A stretch of DNA of 64,000 bases from Humulus lupulus (Eukaryota; Streptophyta; Magnoliopsida; Rosales; Cannabaceae), in NCBI RefSeq assembly GCF_963169125.1, contig NC_084802.1, positions 35,796,607 through 35,860,606 on the forward strand, written 5' to 3'. The notes beneath the pieces are model-generated. The model made no database searches and was not told the DNA's origin. It worked only from the letters and a program-made list of their open reading frames with translations. The translations under genes were made by a program, and so were the position numbers. The stretch's first letter is position 1. Every line of letters begins with the position of its first letter. Positions 61,783 through 64,000 of the stretch are shown here, piece after piece.

Positions 61783-62581
61783 TGTAATGACCCAAATTTA
61801 CTAATAAGGCTTAAGGGCCTTGATTAGTGTGCCGGGAGGGCATAACTGGATTATATGTGATTTAACGATTAAAAGAATGTTATATGATTATTTGAATATC
61901 TGAGATGCATGACTATGTGTATTAGTATGCATGTAGGCCCTGATTAGATTAGAAGGGCATAATCGTAATTTTGGCCCGTTGAGGGCATAACTATATATAT
62001 ATTGAGATGAATTGATGAGACCACATTATTATGTGGATATATTTGTAATCTGTGATTCGAGGCGATCCTAGTGAGCGATTTAGCGAAAAAGTCACGGCAG
62101 GGACTTATACCCGGCTCGGGGCGAGCCTGGGGGTATTTATGGGACTATGCTCTGTTATTGTGTTTTCTTGCTGGGCCATGGCTCACGGATGCTACGTGGT
62201 TCAGGTAAAGGCAAAGGCAAGTTGGACCAATCCTGAGATGGAGAGCTGCGGGGCTGAATGTACATAGTCAGCTGATCGGCCGCCACGACCGAGGAGTGGA
62301 ACAGGACGAGAAAAGCCTATTTGTCTGTTTTGCCTTAGAGTGGCTAGCAACTGTATTTAAATCTTAAATCTTTTGTAAACAGTCTTTAACTTATTACTTT
62401 TGGGATCCCATGTAAAAAGAAAATGTTTATTTATAAGAAATGCAGCTTTTGAGACCAAAATCTTTTAACCCTAGTTCAACCATAGTTTCCGTAACACGTT
62501 TTGAATTAAATGACTTGATTAGCAAGTCTTGCACCTTTATAAACACACAGTGTAACAGTCTTGGCTATCCATGGTGTTACA
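61783..62581 (+). mobile_element. Family-B 5' LTR, short form
   Basis: 799 bp, TGTAATGACCC to ATGGTGTTACA, followed by a primer site, so this is a 5' LTR. The left flank ACTTT (61778-61782) is the expected duplication. Compared with the 2.2-2.5-kb family-B solo LTRs it lacks about 1.4 kb of the middle. Confidence 0.82.
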
Positions 62582-62584
62582 ACT

Positions 62585-62596
62585 TGGTATCAGAGC
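62585..62596 (+). other. Initiator-Met tRNA primer binding site
   Basis: TGGTATCAGAGC, complementary to the 3' end of plant initiator methionine tRNA, three bases after the LTR. About 116 bases of leader follow before the next insertion. Confidence 0.88.
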
Positions 62597-62712
62597 GTCC
62601 TAGGTTTAAGGGTTCCTGAAGACTGGTTGGACATGTACATTCGCCGCGAAAGACAAGCTCGACTCAGGGTTTGGTAAATTGTGTATACATGAGTTTGTGC
62701 TTAAATGATTTG

Positions 62713-62941
62713 TGTTATCCCCAAAAATTGGAGATCGATGACGTGGCAATAGAGGTGACAAGTGGCAGTATATGGTCCGTAAAAGACACATTAAATAGTC
62801 AATAAATACATTGACTCCTCAGAGTTATGATAAAGTGACCCGGTAGACTGATGAAGAGTTTTGACTGCTTGAGAAGTGTCATGACCGACCAGGCATGACC
62901 TTGTCCGACCAGTCACGTGTTTGTCTGCTCAGGAGTGACAT
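62713..62941 (+). mobile_element. Family-D LTR, 5' part, interrupted
   Basis: Starts TGTTATCCCCAAAAATTGGAG and follows the solo LTR at 11059 closely through the GACCCGGTAGACTGA region. It lacks the minisatellite form seen there. It is cut near 62941 by a copia LTR. Confidence 0.78.
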
Positions 62942-64000
62942 TGTTGTTGGTTTTTATTGATCAAATCAGAGATTATGCGCAGCGGAACAACAATCAAATT
63001 GTCAGATTAATCCCATAAGATTTATAGATCTACTTCTTCACACTCATATATATATTGAATCAAGGACAAGAATAGAAACATTACCTCAGGTCCTTCCTTG
63101 CTGCTATCTTTTCGTATGGCTGAATCCTTGAGATCTCACACCAAGATCTTCCAAAATGTTCTCAGTCACCCAAAGAACGAGTGTGGGCTCGCTATACAAA
63201 TAATAGGCAATAACTATTTATCAGATATTCTCAACACATGAGATCTGATAAAGCTTGGACCTAGGTTTTGTGAAGAACAATGACCTTTGTTTTGTCATTG
63301 ATCTTTTTCTCTGAGAGAATTCTAGATATTTTTCTATCCCTGAAAACTTACGTTCTATGAAAACTGATATCCAATATTTAATAATATCCAATATATTAAA
63401 ATATTTGTTATTTTAAACAAATTCAAAATAACTGATCAGTTATCAGACTTTTGTTTAAATAATAATATTTAAATCAAATCAAAATATCTCATTATTTATT
63501 TAATATTTAAATAACTAAAATTGTGGAATCAAGAGACCAAGTCTATCTCTTATGCGTGTAGCACAGTGCATGTGCACTGTGCCACACGTGTACCACATGC
63601 ATGTGCATGCATGTGATTTTTCCCAATTTTTATTATTATTTAAATACCAAAAATCCCAAAAATAAATTAATTCAAAATTAATTATATTTTTGTTAAATCA
63701 AATAATTAATTAATTCTTAATTAATTAATTACACATAATTAAACAATAATTATGTTTGATACATAGAAAAATATTTTACTTATCACATAAGTCCTTTTTA
63801 CCCATTTTTGTATTTGCCTTTGACAGTGATTGTTTGAGCCATTCTGGGGACCATGGACCTATAACATTAAGCTCCAATAAATTGAAACTAAATAATTAAA
63901 CTCTTTAATTATAATAGTTAATTTATTAATTCTGATATTACTCCACTATAAATTCAGAATTGCACTCTTTATGTTATAGATATACTTTTACATAAATCTT
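62942..64000 (-). mobile_element. Ty1/copia-type LTR, partial
   Basis: Starts TGTTGTTGGTTTTTATTGA. On the minus strand this is an LTR end of the form ...AATAAAAACCAACAACA, preceded by CCGCTGCGCATAATC, frequent in plant copia LTR ends. No coding up to the window edge. It contains a palindrome cluster at 63550-63615. Confidence 0.55.
63550..63615. repeat. CATG/TGCA palindrome cluster
   Basis: Arms GCACAGTGCA and TGCACTGTGC separated by two bases, then a CACACGTGT E-box-like core and CATGCATGTGCATGCATG. Confidence 0.8.

Larger units (their letters stand above)
53775..64000 (-). mobile_element. H2: second Tat-like element, partial, with nested inserts
   Basis: Minus-strand element related to H1; only its 3' side is in the window. 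3' LTR 53775-54508, polypurine tract 54509-54521, antisense gene unit, then integrase 61050-61782. A family-C solo LTR (55417-57477) and a family-B 5' LTR (61783 onward) interrupt it. Gag to RNase H lie beyond the window. Confidence 0.78.

Noticed and set aside
62052..62267. 71-codon ORF with a membrane-like stretch
   Set aside because: It lies inside the short-form family-B LTR, between its start and its primer site; not coding in the family.

Overview
This window is intergenic DNA from a flowering plant, most likely a eudicot with a large repeat-rich genome. It holds LTR retrotransposons of Ty3/gypsy (Tekay-like and Tat-like) and Ty1/copia type, a CACTA DNA transposon, and captured pieces of two plant genes (a brassinosteroid-signaling-kinase-like gene and a pentatricopeptide-repeat-like gene). 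I see no intact resident host gene, tRNA, rRNA or CRISPR array. The species cannot be read from the sequence; a rosid such as Cannabaceae is only an impression.

The main structure is a set of nested insertions that can be resolved base by base from target-site duplications (TSDs). Element H1 is a minus-strand Tat-like element spanning 9237-51979, with LTRs at 9237-9891 and 51326-51979 and TSD CTAGC. It has been opened by five direct insertions: a family-B solo LTR (10885-14240, TSD CTCAC), a family-A solo LTR (18445-20308, TSD TCATC), a family-C solo LTR (20518-34738, TSD CCTTG), another family-A solo LTR (34884-39056, TSD ACTTC) and a CACTA element (40624-48210, TSD TTG). Three of these carry an insertion of their own: a family-D solo LTR (11059-12222) inside B, a complete Tat-like element E (21047-33261, TSD CAAAA) inside C, and a family-B solo LTR (35215-37489, TSD CTTTC) inside A. 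Without its inserts H1 is about 11.5 kb, and its gag, protease, reverse transcriptase, RNase H and integrase pieces lie in order on the minus strand. H1 itself sits in a family-B LTR (9110-9236 and 51980-53774).

Left of H1 are a family-B solo LTR (122-4557) interrupted by a family-A solo LTR (1481-3411), a truncated copia LTR (from 4724), and the 3' end of a family-A Tekay-like element (integrase pseudogene 5550-6865, LTR 6902-8989). Right of H1 is a second minus-strand Tat-like element, H2, which starts at 53775 and runs off the window. H2 contains a family-C solo LTR (55417-57477) and a family-B 5' LTR with an initiator-Met primer site (61783-62581); that element's leader is broken by a family-D LTR (from 62713), which is in turn broken by a copia LTR (from about 62942).

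Element E is the youngest visible piece: its two 796-bp LTRs differ at about 7 positions by hand count. Its gag-pro-pol is one continuous 6.2-kb frame containing seven in-frame stops and no frameshift. H1, H2 and E each carry, between pol and the 3' LTR, an opposite-strand gene unit with a TATA box, a 'putative gypsy type transposon' (Transposase_28-like) domain, a coiled coil, and a 76-80-nt intron just before the coiled coil. The most unusual items are the CACTA element with gene fragments from two sources, the conserved spliced antisense unit, the pattern of stops in E, and palindrome-rich modules in the family-A and family-B LTRs.
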